From CF-39 sp035651155 (GTDB taxonomy: Bacteria; Chloroflexota; Limnocylindria; P2-11E), in contig DASRGG010000025.1 in assembly GCA_035651155.1 (NCBI GenBank), positions 62,001 to 126,000 of the forward strand: 64,000 nucleotides of DNA, written 5' to 3'. The notes under the pieces are model-generated. The model did no database searches, was not told the origin of the DNA, and was given only the letters and a program-made list of their open reading frames with translations. Made by a program: the position numbers and the translations under genes. Positions 36,525 to 45,488 of the stretch are shown one piece after another. Every line of letters starts with the position of its first letter. Within the stretch, counting starts at the first letter, position 1.

Positions 36525-37079
36525 GTGCCACGTCCCGTCGTGCTCGCCGTCGTCGCCGCGCTCGCCCTGGGCGCGGTCCTCGCCGTCGCGCGGATGCGCG
36601 CGCCCGCCGCGACCCCCGTCCCGCCCGTGGCCGCGGAGGAGACGCCAGCGCCGACGCCCGTCCCCCTCGTGGTCGTCGATGTGGGCGGCGCGGTCGCGCG
36701 CCCCGGCGTCGTCCGCCTCTCCTACGGCGCGCGCGTCGGCGACGCGGTCGCTGCCGCGGGCGGCGCGACCGCGGAGGCCGACCTCTCCTCGCTGAATCGC
36801 GCCGCGCTGCTCCGCGACGGCGCGCGCGTGTACGTGCCGCGCTACGGCGAGACGCCACCCGCGGGAAGCCTGGGCAGCGACGCGGAGACGAAGATCGACC
36901 TCAATCACGCGACGGCGGCCGAGCTCGAGGCGCTGCCCGGCATCGGACCCGCCACCGCCGGTCGCATCGTCCGATCGCGCGACGTGCGGCCCTTCACCAA
37001 GGTGGACGAGCTCCAGACGCGAGGCCTGGTGACGGCGCGCGTCCTCGCCGACATCCGCGACCTGCTGACCCTCCGTTGA
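36525..37079 (+). CDS. comEA: Competence protein ComEA (DNA receptor)
   Basis: 184 residues from GTG 36525. N-terminal membrane anchor (VVLAVVAALALGAVLAVA), a proline-rich linker, a SLBB-like domain (VVDVGGAVARPGVVRLSYGARVGDAVAAAGG) and a C-terminal helix-hairpin-helix with KIDLNHATAAELEALPGIGPATAGRIV. It binds incoming double-stranded DNA at the outer face of the membrane and hands it to ComEC. The stop overlaps the comEC start (TTGAG). Confidence 0.93.
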   Translation: MPRPVVLAVVAALALGAVLAVARMRAPAATPVPPVAAEETPAPTPVPLVVVDVGGAVARPGVVRLSYGARVGDAVAAAGGATAEADLSSLNRAALLRDGARVYVPRYGETPPAGSLGSDAETKIDLNHATAAELEALPGIGPATAGRIVRSRDVRPFTKVDELQTRGLVTARVLADIRDLLTLR

Positions 37080-39148
37080 GCGTCCTGCTCGCGACGCCGC
37101 TCGTTCCCGCGGCGTGCGCCGCGGCGATCGTGGCGCTGGCGTTCCTCGGCGGCGGCGTCCCCGGATCGCTGATCGCCGTCGCGCTGCTCGCGGTCACCAC
37201 GCCGCTCGCCGTCGCGAGCGTCGGCCCGCGGCGCGTCGTGTGGTCCGCGTGCGTCGCCGCGATCGCCGCCGTGGCCGCGCACGCGCTCCTGCCCGTCGCG
37301 CTCATCCCGCCGGGCGCCATCGCGCTCGAGGTCCCGCGCGCGGCGCTCGCGAGGCCGCTCGAGGTGCTCGTCCCCTCGCCGGAGAGCGCCGTGCTCCTCG
37401 GCATCGTGCTCGGGGAGCGCTCGGGCGTCCCGGCGGATCTCTCGCTCGCGTTCGCGAGATCGGGGACGACGCATCTCCTCGCGATCTCGGGCTTCAACAT
37501 GACGCTCGTCGCGGCCGCCGTCTCCATCGCGCTCCGAAGACGCGCGACGCCGACGCTCCGCGCGCTCGTCGCGGTAGGGGCGATCGCGCTCTACAGCCTG
37601 CTGGTCGGCCTGTCGCCCAGCGTGCTGCGGGCGTCGCTCATGTCGACGGTCGCCGCGTTCGGCGTGCTCAGCGGTCGCCGGGCCGCTACGGCGAACGCGC
37701 TGTGCGCCGCGCTCGTCCTCATGCTCGCCGCCGATCCGAGCGCCATCGACGACATCGGCCTGCAGCTCTCGGCGCTGGCGACCGCGGGCCTCGTCCTGTT
37801 CCAGGAGCGGGTCGCGTCGCGGCTCGCGTTCCTTCCCGCGCCGGTCCGCGAAGGCGTCGCCACGACCCTCGCGGCGACGATCCCGACGCTGCCGGTGATC
37901 GCCGGCGCGTTCGGGCGGCTCTCGCTCGTATCGGTGATCGCCAATCTCGTATGCGTGCCGCTCTTCCCGCTCCTCATGCTGGCCGGCGCCGCGACCGCCG
38001 CGGCGGGCGCGGTGTCGCTCGATGTCGCGCGCCCGGTGGCGATGCTCGCGTGGGCGTCGGCGTTCGCCCTCCGCGTCTTCGTGCAGGCCTTCGCGTCGCT
38101 GCCGCTCGCGGCGATCGACCTGCCGCCGGGCCCGCAGAGCGCGGCCGCCGTCGCCGCCGGCGAGGTCGTCGCGCTCGTGGCCCTCCGGCGTGCGCACCCA
38201 CGTGCACTTCGGCTGCCGCGCGCGCGCTCGCTTGCCCTGCCGATACGCGGACCGTCATGGCGGCGCGGTCCGCGGATCGCGCACGTCCTCGTCGTCGTCC
38301 TCGCGTCCGTACCGGCGGTGTACCTCGGCCTGTCGCCCGCCAGCGCCGCGGCCGCGCGCGTGACGGCCCTCGACGTCGGTCAGGGAGACGCCTATCTCGT
38401 GGAGACGAGCGACGCGACGCTGCTCGTCGACGGCGGTCCCGACCCGGCCCGCGTGCGGGACGAGCTCGGCGCGACGCTCGGCCCGTGGCGTCGCCGCATC
38501 GACGTGGTCGCCCTCACGCATGCGCACACCGACCACGGCGCGGGGCTCCTCGCCGTCCTCGATCGCTACGAGGTCGGCCTCGCCATCGAGCCGCAGGGCC
38601 TGAACGCGAGTCCGCTGACCGAGCTCTGGTCGTCGGGAGTCGCCGCGCACGGCATCCCGCGGCGCGCGGTCCGCGCGGGCGACCGCATCCAGCTCGGCGA
38701 CACCCGCATCACGGTGCTCGCGCCCGATCCCGACCTTCGCGTCGACGTGCCGTCGCTCGTCCTGCGCGTCGAGCGCGGCGCGTTCTCCGCGCTCTTCACC
38801 GGCGACGCCGTCGACGACGCGCTCGCGCGGCTGCTCGACCGCCCCGAGGCGCTCCGCGCGCGCGTCTACGTTCCGCCGCATCACGGCGCGGAGACGCCGT
38901 ACGCGTCGGCGCTTCGCGCGGCGGCGCATGCGGAAGCGGCGCTCATCTCCGTCGGCGCCGGGAACCGGTATGGTCATCCCACGCCCGCGACCCTCGCGGC
39001 GCTCGCCGGTATCCCGACGTACCGGACCGATCAGGACGGGAGTGTGGAGATCGCGCTCGATGGGACAGGCCTCGTCGTCCGCACCCACGCGAACGGTCTT
39101 CCTCCTCCACGGAGAGGACCCCTTCCGTATCCGGCTGCGCGCCAATGA
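37076..39148 (+). CDS. comEC: Competence protein ComEC (DNA uptake channel)
   Basis: 690 residues from TTG 37076. The N-terminal competence domain has many TM helices, including GEPSGV-like GERSGVPADLSLAFARSGTTHLLAISGFNM, the conserved H/S-rich segment. The C-terminal metallo-beta-lactamase-like domain has VTALDVGQGDAYLV and LTHAHTDHGAGL (metal-binding HxHxDH), with a late PPHHGAET. The protein passes single-stranded DNA across the membrane, and the MBL-like domain probably degrades the other strand. The gene's last 89 bases overlap holA. Confidence 0.93.
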   Translation: MSVLLATPLVPAACAAAIVALAFLGGGVPGSLIAVALLAVTTPLAVASVGPRRVVWSACVAAIAAVAAHALLPVALIPPGAIALEVPRAALARPLEVLVPSPESAVLLGIVLGERSGVPADLSLAFARSGTTHLLAISGFNMTLVAAAVSIALRRRATPTLRALVAVGAIALYSLLVGLSPSVLRASLMSTVAAFGVLSGRRAATANALCAALVLMLAADPSAIDDIGLQLSALATAGLVLFQERVASRLAFLPAPVREGVATTLAATIPTLPVIAGAFGRLSLVSVIANLVCVPLFPLLMLAGAATAAAGAVSLDVARPVAMLAWASAFALRVFVQAFASLPLAAIDLPPGPQSAAAVAAGEVVALVALRRAHPRALRLPRARSLALPIRGPSWRRGPRIAHVLVVVLASVPAVYLGLSPASAAAARVTALDVGQGDAYLVETSDATLLVDGGPDPARVRDELGATLGPWRRRIDVVALTHAHTDHGAGLLAVLDRYEVGLAIEPQGLNASPLTELWSSGVAAHGIPRRAVRAGDRIQLGDTRITVLAPDPDLRVDVPSLVLRVERGAFSALFTGDAVDDALARLLDRPEALRARVYVPPHHGAETPYASALRAAAHAEAALISVGAGNRYGHPTPATLAALAGIPTYRTDQDGSVEIALDGTGLVVRTHANGLPPPRRGPLPYPAARQ

Positions 39149-40169
39149 GCTGGTGCTGTCGCTGCTCGCCGGCGCGCGCCCGGAGCGCGGTGAACTGGCC
39201 ACGCGTCAGCTCGCGCCCTACGGAGGCGCGCTCGGCCTGACCCGGATCGACGCGCGCGCCGCCGACGCGCCGGATTCGATCCTCGTCGCGGGACGGTCGC
39301 AGGGTCTGTTCGCCGCTCCCGACGAGCGGCGCGTGGTGCTCGTCGAACACGCCGAGGCGCTCGCGCGCACCGAGGTCATCGAACGATTCCCCGAGGACGC
39401 GGCGCTCGTGCTCGTCGCGCCCGAGCCGATGCGCTCGAGCCGCGCGCGCGGGCGGAAGCCGAAGGCGCCGGCGGGCGATCTCGCGCTGCTCGACGCGGTG
39501 GAGACGGCCGGGGGCGCCGTCGAGCGCTACGACCGCCTCGTCGCGAGTGACGTGACGCGGTGGGTCTCCGCGCGCGCGCAGCTGCATGGGCTGACGCTCC
39601 GTGCGGACGCGCTCGACGCGCTCGCGTCGGCCCTCGGCGGCGACACCGAGCGCATCGAGAACGAGGTGCGCAAGCTCGCGGCGTGGGCGAACGGCGCGCC
39701 GATCGCTGCCGCGGACGTCCACGCGCTCGTGCCCGGCGCCATCGAATCCGACGTGTTCGAGCTCACGAAAGCCGTCGTGCGTCGCGACGTGCGGACCGCG
39801 GCGCCGCTGCTCGCGCGGCTGCTCGACGAGGGGAACGCGCCGCAGCAGCTGCTCGCCCTCCTCCTGTGGCAGTTCCGCGTGCTCCTCTTCGCCGCGAGCG
39901 ATCCGAAACCCGCGGACGCGGAGCGGATGGCGAAGGCGATCCGCTCGTCATCCGGCGCGATCCTTCGCTACACGCGGTTCGCGCGGGGCCTCGGGGCGAA
40001 GGACATCGCGCGCGCGTACGAGGCGCTGTACGCGTGCGACATCTCGATCAAGACCGGTCGTGCGGAGTCCGACGAGACGGCGCTCCTGCTGTGCGTCATG
40101 GATCTGTGCGGGATCCCCGGCGCGGACCTGCGCGACCTCCTGCTCGCCGACGTGCCGCGGAGAGGCTGA
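39060..40169 (+). CDS. holA: DNA polymerase III delta subunit
   Basis: 369 residues from ATG 39060, inside the comEC end. The AAA+-like domain without Walker function has FLLHGEDPFRIRL at the start, VVLVEHAEAL and ERIENEVRKLAAWA; domain II includes ESDVFELTKAVVRRD and LLARLLDEGNAPQQLLALLLWQFRVLL, typical HolA. Part of the clamp loader for the sliding clamp. Its linkage to comEC is common in many bacteria (comEC-holA). Confidence in the exact start is moderate because no strong Shine-Dalgarno site is near. Confidence 0.88.
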   Translation: MGQASSSAPTRTVFLLHGEDPFRIRLRANELVLSLLAGARPERGELATRQLAPYGGALGLTRIDARAADAPDSILVAGRSQGLFAAPDERRVVLVEHAEALARTEVIERFPEDAALVLVAPEPMRSSRARGRKPKAPAGDLALLDAVETAGGAVERYDRLVASDVTRWVSARAQLHGLTLRADALDALASALGGDTERIENEVRKLAAWANGAPIAAADVHALVPGAIESDVFELTKAVVRRDVRTAAPLLARLLDEGNAPQQLLALLLWQFRVLLFAASDPKPADAERMAKAIRSSSGAILRYTRFARGLGAKDIARAYEALYACDISIKTGRAESDETALLLCVMDLCGIPGADLRDLLLADVPRRG

Positions 40170-40178
40170 CGAGCGGCG

Positions 40179-40841
40179 CTATCGCTTCGCGGCGGCCCTC
40201 GCTTCCTGCGTCTTGCGGTAATCCTCGAGGAACTTCTTCTGGCCCGCGTCGGTCAGCGGGTGGTTGAACATCTGCTTCAGCACCGCGAACGGCATGGTCG
40301 CGATGTCGGCACCCGCGAGCGCGGCCTGCGTCACGTGCATCGGGTTGCGGATCGAGGCCGCGAGCACCTTCGTCGTGATGTGCTGCTGCCGGTACGCCGC
40401 GACGATGTCGGCGACGACCTTCATGCCGTCCTCGTTGATGTCGTCGAGGCGTCCCGCGAAGGGGCTGACGATGTACGCGCCGATCGCGGCCGCGAGCAGC
40501 GCCTGGTTCACCGAAAAGCAGAGCGTCACGTTGATGCGTACCCCCTCGCCGCCGAGCACCTTGCCGGCCGCGAGCCCGTCGGGCGTCATGGGGACCTTCA
40601 CGATGACGTTCTTGTGCCACGACGCGATCCGGCGTCCCTCGACGATCATGTCGTCGCGGTTCTCGCTGACGACCTCGGCGGAGACGTTGCCGACGATCTG
40701 GCAGATCTTCTTGACCTGCGTTTCGTGATCTTGGCCGGCCTTCGCGATGAGCGTGGGGTTCGTGGTCACGCCGTCGATGACGCCCCAGCGGACGCCCTCG
40801 TCGATCTCCTCATAGATCGCGGTGTCGAGGAACAGCTTCAT
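40179..40841 (-). CDS. tal: Transaldolase (TalC/FSA-like)
   Basis: 220 residues from ATG 40841, overlapping the pyrG stop (ACATGA). Small transaldolase subfamily: KLFLDTA at the start, GVTTNPTLIAKAG, Schiff-base lysine in NVIVKVPMT (about residue 86), RINVTLCFSVNQALLAA and ITTKVLAASIRNPMHVTQAALAGADIAT. Transfers dihydroxyacetone units in the pentose phosphate pathway, or cleaves fructose 6-phosphate; these subfamilies cannot be separated from sequence alone. It is downstream of pyrG in one transcription unit. Confidence 0.93.
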   Translation of the reverse strand: MKLFLDTAIYEEIDEGVRWGVIDGVTTNPTLIAKAGQDHETQVKKICQIVGNVSAEVVSENRDDMIVEGRRIASWHKNVIVKVPMTPDGLAAGKVLGGEGVRINVTLCFSVNQALLAAAIGAYIVSPFAGRLDDINEDGMKVVADIVAAYRQQHITTKVLAASIRNPMHVTQAALAGADIATMPFAVLKQMFNHPLTDAGQKKFLEDYRKTQEARAAAKR

Positions 40842-42493
40842 GTCTTCAACTCCTGCAGCATCGGTGCCGTTGCCGTTCCCCGCCCGTTCGCGCGCGCGTA
40901 GGCGAGGCTCGCCTCGATGAACGACGCGAACAGCGGATGGGGCCGGTTCGGACGCGACTTGAATTCCGGATGGAACTGCGTGCCGAGGAAGAACGGGTGA
41001 TCGTCGATCTCGACGATCTCCACGAGTCGGCCATCGGGCGACCGGCCCGAGAAACGCATCCCGTGCTGCGCGAGCAGCTCGCGATACGCGTTGTTGAACT
41101 CGTACCGGTGGCGATGGCGCTCGAGCACGATGGGCTGTCCGTAGGCGCGGCTGGCGAGCGACCCCGCCTCGAGCACGCAGGGGTAGCTTCCGAGGCGCAT
41201 GGTGCCGCCCTTGTCGGCGACGTCCCGCTGCTCCGGCAGCAGGTCGATGACCGGATGTGGAGTGAACGCGTCGAACTCCGTTGAGTTCGCGTCCTCGGTG
41301 CCCAGGGCGGTGCGCGCGAGCTCGATCACCATGCACTGCATCCCCATGCAGAGCCCGAGCGTCGGTACGCGGCGCTCGCGGCCGTAGCGGACGGCCTGGA
41401 GCTTCCCCTCGATCCCGCGGTAGCCGAAGCCGCCCGGGACGACGATGCCGTCGAGCCCGATGAGCGGCTCGACATCGCGATCGCGCTCGAGGCGCTCGCT
41501 GTCGATCCACGAGATCTTGACGTCACAGCCGGCGGCCCACGCCGCGTGCTTCACCGACTCCGCGACGGACAGGTACGCATCGGTGAGCTCGATGTACTTG
41601 CCGACGAGCCCGATACGCAGCGGGATCCGCGCGTTGCGGATGCGATCGGTGATCGCGCGCCACTCCGCGAGATCCGGTTCTTTCGCGCGCTCGCCGAGGC
41701 CGAGCTCCTCGACCACGATGCGACCCAGGCCGGCCTCCTCGAGCATGAGCGGCACGCCGTAGATCGACCACGCGTTCGGCTCGGAGATCACGTTGTCGAC
41801 CTTCACGTCGCAGAAGAGCGCGATCTTCTCGCGCAGCTCCTCGTCGATGGCCTCGTCGGCGCGGGCGATGAGGACGTCCGGCTGGATGCCGATCGCGCGC
41901 AATTCGCGCACGGAATGCTGGGTCGGCTTCGTCTTCAGCTCGCCCGTCGCGACCCGCGGCAGCAGCGAGAGGTGTACGTAGAGGACGTTCTGGCGGCCGA
42001 CGTCGTTGCGGAACTGGCGGATGGCCTCGAGGTAGGGCAGCGACTCGATGTCGCCGACCGTCCCGCCGACCTCGACGACGACGATCTCGGCCTGCTGCTC
42101 GCGCGCGACGCGGTGGATGCGCTCCTTGATCTCATTCGTCACGTGCGGGATGACCTGCACCGTGGCGCCGAGATAATCGCCGCGCCGCTCCTTCGCGATG
42201 ACGGCGTTGTAGATCTGACCGGTCGTGAGGTTCGATGCGCGCGTCACGTTGCGATCGATGAAGCGCTCGTAGTGGCCGAGATCGAGATCGGTCTCGGCGC
42301 CGTCTTCGGTGACGAAGACCTCGCCGTGCTGATACGGCGACATCGTGCCGGGGTCGACGTTGAGGTAAGGGTCCATCTTGAGCGAGGCGACCGCGAGACC
42401 ACGCGCTGAGAGGATGCGGCCAAGCGAAGCTGCGGTGATGCCCTTGCCAAGAGAGGAGGTGACCCCGCCCGTCACGAACACGAACTTCGGCAA
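40838..42493 (-). CDS. pyrG: CTP synthase
   Basis: 551 residues, the standard length. The synthetase domain starts PKFVFVTGGVTSSLGKGITAASLG, followed by KMDPYLNVDPGTMSPYQHGEVFVTEDGAETDLDLGHYERF. The glutaminase domain has VPGGFGYRG and LGLCMGMQ with the nucleophilic Cys, and a late HPEF. Makes CTP from UTP with glutamine as ammonia donor. First gene of a pyrG-transaldolase unit. It is divergent from nothing; the ligase/Ku unit lies upstream on the same strand. Confidence 0.97.
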   Translation of the reverse strand: MPKFVFVTGGVTSSLGKGITAASLGRILSARGLAVASLKMDPYLNVDPGTMSPYQHGEVFVTEDGAETDLDLGHYERFIDRNVTRASNLTTGQIYNAVIAKERRGDYLGATVQVIPHVTNEIKERIHRVAREQQAEIVVVEVGGTVGDIESLPYLEAIRQFRNDVGRQNVLYVHLSLLPRVATGELKTKPTQHSVRELRAIGIQPDVLIARADEAIDEELREKIALFCDVKVDNVISEPNAWSIYGVPLMLEEAGLGRIVVEELGLGERAKEPDLAEWRAITDRIRNARIPLRIGLVGKYIELTDAYLSVAESVKHAAWAAGCDVKISWIDSERLERDRDVEPLIGLDGIVVPGGFGYRGIEGKLQAVRYGRERRVPTLGLCMGMQCMVIELARTALGTEDANSTEFDAFTPHPVIDLLPEQRDVADKGGTMRLGSYPCVLEAGSLASRAYGQPIVLERHRHRYEFNNAYRELLAQHGMRFSGRSPDGRLVEIVEIDDHPFFLGTQFHPEFKSRPNRPHPLFASFIEASLAYARANGRGTATAPMLQELKT

Positions 42494-42551
42494 CGCGACG
42501 ACCTCCGGGGTTTTTCCAATTCTACCCCGTCGATCGTGGCCTGCCCAAACC

Positions 42552-43619
42552 TCACTGATTCAAGCGGAGACTCTGCAGCAACACGAGGCGCGGACGTTCG
42601 GTCCCCGTCGTCGCGGGTTCGCTCTCTACGGCGATCGGCTCGTCGACGCGGCAATCGTCGAGACGCCCGTCCAGGCGAAGCGCGCGAAATCGAGCATCGC
42701 GCAACACGCCTGCCTCGCCGGCGTGCTCGACGATCGCGACGAGCTTCGGCCGCAGCCAGCGCGTTCCGCTGCGCAACGGAAGAGGCGTGCTGAATGGCGA
42801 CGCGTCCGACGCGAACGCGCGCGTGGACTCGTCGAGCCAGCGCGCCAGATACGGCGGGACGTAGGCCTCACCCGCCATCGCGAGCGTCTCGCGCTCGTCC
42901 GTGTACAGCCCGCAGAGGGCGCGGAGCGTTCCGCCAACCGTGTCCTCGACGAGACCTCCGAGCACGACGTCGGCGCGGGGCGTGACGTGGCACTTGAGCC
43001 AGTCGCTCGTGCGCGTGCCGGGGACGTACGCGCTCGTCTTGCGCTTCGCGACGATGCCCTCGAGGCCGTATTCCTCCACGACCTCGAGGAACGGCTCCCC
43101 GTCCGCTTCCAGGTGCGCCGGCACGCCGACCGTGCGACCGCGCAGCTCGAGCTCCGCGAGGTGCCGCCGCCGTTCCGTGAGCGGGCGGGTCAGGAGCGGC
43201 CGGCGATCGAGGTACAGGAGGTCGAACGCCACGAAGGTGGGGCCGAATCCGCGCTTCGCGCCCTTCGGGCCGAGCCGGCCGGCCATGAGGTCGTACGAGG
43301 GCCGGCCGCGCGAATCGCAGACCACGATCTCGCCATCGAGGAGCGCGCCGTCGGGGATCGGCAGCCGCGCGAGCTCGGGTACGAGGGGGAGCAGATCGCC
43401 GCCGTTCCGGTCCACGACGCGGACGACGTCCCCGTCGCGGGAGGCGAGCGCCCGGAGGCCATCCCATTTCAGCTCGAACACGTGCTCCGCCGAGTTGAAC
43501 GGCCCCGCCGCCTGACGGGCGCGCATCGGCGCGAGATGCCGCGGCAACGCCGCGCGCGCGCCGCCTACATCGAGGAGGACCGGGTGCTCGCCGCTCGGCG
43601 AGCGCGACTCGCGCGGCAC
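42552..43619 (-). CDS. ATP-dependent DNA ligase
   Basis: 355 residues from GTG 43619; an in-frame start nearer LAPMRARQAAGPF is possible because the first 25 residues look poor. The nucleotidyl-transferase motif I has the lysine in FELKWDGLRAL, motif III is FVAFDLLYLD, motif IV EGIVAKRK and motif V SDWLKC. A C-terminal OB domain follows with KLVAIVEHAG. It joins nicks or double-strand ends. It lies directly downstream of ku (27-base gap), so a role in end joining is likely. A separate three-domain LigD is encoded at 52014. Confidence 0.9.
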   Translation of the reverse strand: MPRESRSPSGEHPVLLDVGGARAALPRHLAPMRARQAAGPFNSAEHVFELKWDGLRALASRDGDVVRVVDRNGGDLLPLVPELARLPIPDGALLDGEIVVCDSRGRPSYDLMAGRLGPKGAKRGFGPTFVAFDLLYLDRRPLLTRPLTERRRHLAELELRGRTVGVPAHLEADGEPFLEVVEEYGLEGIVAKRKTSAYVPGTRTSDWLKCHVTPRADVVLGGLVEDTVGGTLRALCGLYTDERETLAMAGEAYVPPYLARWLDESTRAFASDASPFSTPLPLRSGTRWLRPKLVAIVEHAGEAGVLRDARFRALRLDGRLDDCRVDEPIAVESEPATTGTERPRLVLLQSLRLNQ

Positions 43620-43646
43620 TCGCCGAGCATATCGAGCGGAGCTCGC

Positions 43647-44516
43647 TCAGGACGCCTTCCGGCGCTTCTCCCGCGTCGTGGTCTTGCGCTGGACGAGCGA
43701 CTCGTGGCCGCCGCGCTTGGCGCGTGCGCCAGCCTGCTCGGCCTTCTTCGCCTTCTCTACGCTCGCCTTGAGCGCGGCCATGAGATCGACGACGGTCGTC
43801 TCGGCCTCCGGCTCGGGTGCCTCGATGACCTCGCGCTTCTCGACCTTCGCTTCGACCACCTCTCGCAGCGCCTTCTTGTATTCGTCCCTGTATTCCTCGG
43901 GCTCGAACTTCGTGGCCATCATGTTCACGAGGCTCTCGGCCACCTTCAGCTCGGCGGGCGAGACGCTCGGATTGTCGATATCGAGCTCCTCGGTGGAGCG
44001 GATCTCGTCCGGCCAGTGAAGCGTGTTCAGCACGAGCGCGCCGTCGTGCGCGCCGATGGACACAAGACGCTCGCGGTCGCGCAGCGCGAACTTCGCGATG
44101 GCGAGCCGCCCGGTCTTGTCGAGCGTCTTCTTCAGCAGCGCATACGGCTTCGCCGCGGCCTTCTCCGGCTCGAGGTAGTACGCGGACTGGATGTAGAGCT
44201 CCTCCGCGAGGTCGGATCGCTCGATGAAGCCGCTGATGTCGATGGCCTTGCTCGAACGGAGCGGCAGCCTCTCGAGATCCTCGTCGTCGAGCTCCACGTA
44301 GCTGCCCTTCTCGTACTCGTAGGCGCGCACGACGTCGTTCCACGCGACCTCGTGATCGCCTTCCTGGCACCAGCGCTTGTTCTTGATCCGTGACTTGTGC
44401 TCGGGGCAGAGCAGATGGAACGACACCTTGCTCGTGCTCTCCGTCGCGAGGTAAAGGCGTACCGGGATGGCCACCATGCCGAACGAGAGGACCCCGCGCC
44501 AGATCGGTCGAGGCAC
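43647..44516 (-). CDS. ku: Ku protein (non-homologous end joining)
   Basis: 289 residues from GTG 44516 (PRPIWRGVLSFGMVAIPVRL), chosen because GGGGAG stands 7 bases before it; GTG 44522 adds two residues. The Ku core has VSFHLLCPEHKSRIKNKRWCQ, ELDDEDLERLPLRSSKAIDISGFI and PYALLKKTLDKTGRLAIAKF. The C-terminal 60 residues are Lys/Glu-rich. The homodimer encircles broken DNA ends and recruits the ligase. It is transcribed with the ATP-dependent ligase that follows. Confidence 0.95.
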   Translation of the reverse strand: MPRPIWRGVLSFGMVAIPVRLYLATESTSKVSFHLLCPEHKSRIKNKRWCQEGDHEVAWNDVVRAYEYEKGSYVELDDEDLERLPLRSSKAIDISGFIERSDLAEELYIQSAYYLEPEKAAAKPYALLKKTLDKTGRLAIAKFALRDRERLVSIGAHDGALVLNTLHWPDEIRSTEELDIDNPSVSPAELKVAESLVNMMATKFEPEEYRDEYKKALREVVEAKVEKREVIEAPEPEAETTVVDLMAALKASVEKAKKAEQAGARAKRGGHESLVQRKTTTREKRRKAS

Positions 44517-44584
44517 GTACACGCTCCCCAGCCGCTCTTGGTTTTTTTTGCGCGCGGCAGGCCGCGCGAATCGTAACGAACGTG

Positions 44585-45403
44585 TCAAGACGCGCGATAG
44601 CCGAGCTCGCGGGACAGCTGCGCGACGCCGTCGAGCACCACCTCGATGCACCGCGCGCGCAGGTCCGGCGTGTAGCGCGCGGTCGGCACCGACACGTACA
44701 GAGCGGCGATCACCGCGCCTGCCGCGTCGCGCACCGGCGCGGCGATGGCCTCGCCTCCGACGTAGCGCTCGCCGTTGCTCTCGGCGTATCCGCGCTCGCG
44801 CACTTTCCGGATCTCCGCCCATAGCCTATCGGCGCTGGTGATGGTGTTCGGCGTAAACGCGACGAGCGGCGTTCGCGCGAGATAGTCCGCGATCTCGGCG
44901 TCGCTCATCGCGGCAAGGAGCACGCGATTCGATGCTCCCGCGTAGAGCGGCGAGCGCTCGCCGATCTCGGTAGTCCGCCGGATCGGATGAAGGCTCTCGA
45001 GCTGATAGAGGTGCACGCGGTGATCGCCGACGCGCACGCTGAGCGAGACCGTCTCGTTCACCGTGTCCCTGATCCGTCGCATGATCGGGAGCGCGTGATC
45101 GAGCAGGCTGCTCTGCCGCGCGCGCACCGCGGCGAGGGTGAGGATGCCGGAGCCGAGGCTGTACATGTTCGTGGCGGTGTTCTCGCTGACGAGTCCGCGG
45201 GCCTCGAGCGTCGCGAGCAGACGGAACGCGGTCGGCTTTGCGAGGTGCGTCCGCTCCGCGACCTCGCGCAGGCTGAGCTCGGGCTGCTCCTGGGTGAACG
45301 CCTGGAGGCACGCGATCGCGCGATCCACCGCCTGGATCCGGTAGCGCAGCTTCATCCCGCCGGCGGGCCCGCGCGTTCGCGCTTTGACTTTCGTTTGTCG
45401 CAC
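44585..45403 (-). CDS. IclR-family transcriptional regulator
   Basis: 272 residues from GTG 45403; ATG 45355 is an alternative. The N-terminal winged helix has QAVDRAIACLQAF, LSLREVAERTHLAKPTAFRLLATLEARGLV. The C-terminal ligand domain has YAGASNRVLLAAMSDAEI and GYAESNGERYVGGEAIAAPVRDAAGAVIAALYVS, diagnostic for IclR. It is divergent from the AtuA operon, and operator-like palindromes lie in the gap, so it probably controls that operon in response to a carboxylic acid. Confidence 0.93.
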   Translation of the reverse strand: MRQTKVKARTRGPAGGMKLRYRIQAVDRAIACLQAFTQEQPELSLREVAERTHLAKPTAFRLLATLEARGLVSENTATNMYSLGSGILTLAAVRARQSSLLDHALPIMRRIRDTVNETVSLSVRVGDHRVHLYQLESLHPIRRTTEIGERSPLYAGASNRVLLAAMSDAEIADYLARTPLVAFTPNTITSADRLWAEIRKVRERGYAESNGERYVGGEAIAAPVRDAAGAVIAALYVSVPTARYTPDLRARCIEVVLDGVAQLSRELGYRAS

Positions 45404-45414
45404 CCGTAATGTCC

Positions 45415-45450
45415 CTCACGATCGTGAGATGTCGTTTCATTGTATAAAAC
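45415..45450. promoter_or_regulatory. IclR operator candidates and AtuA promoter region
   Basis: CTCACGATCGTGAG (45415-45428) is a perfect 14-base palindrome. GTTTCATTGTATAAAAC (45434-45450) is an imperfect palindrome with a TATAAA core, in the size range of IclR sites. Both lie in the 85-base gap between the divergent iclR-like gene and the AtuA gene. Confidence 0.5.
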
Positions 45451-45488
45451 GCTGGGCGCAGCGGCGCGAGGACGCCGGGCGGAAGCCC

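Noticed and set aside
44530..44580. Intrinsic terminator at the T8 run
   Set aside because: A GC hairpin follows the T-run on the plus strand, and on the minus strand the hairpin is followed by A residues, so neither direction has hairpin-then-U order.
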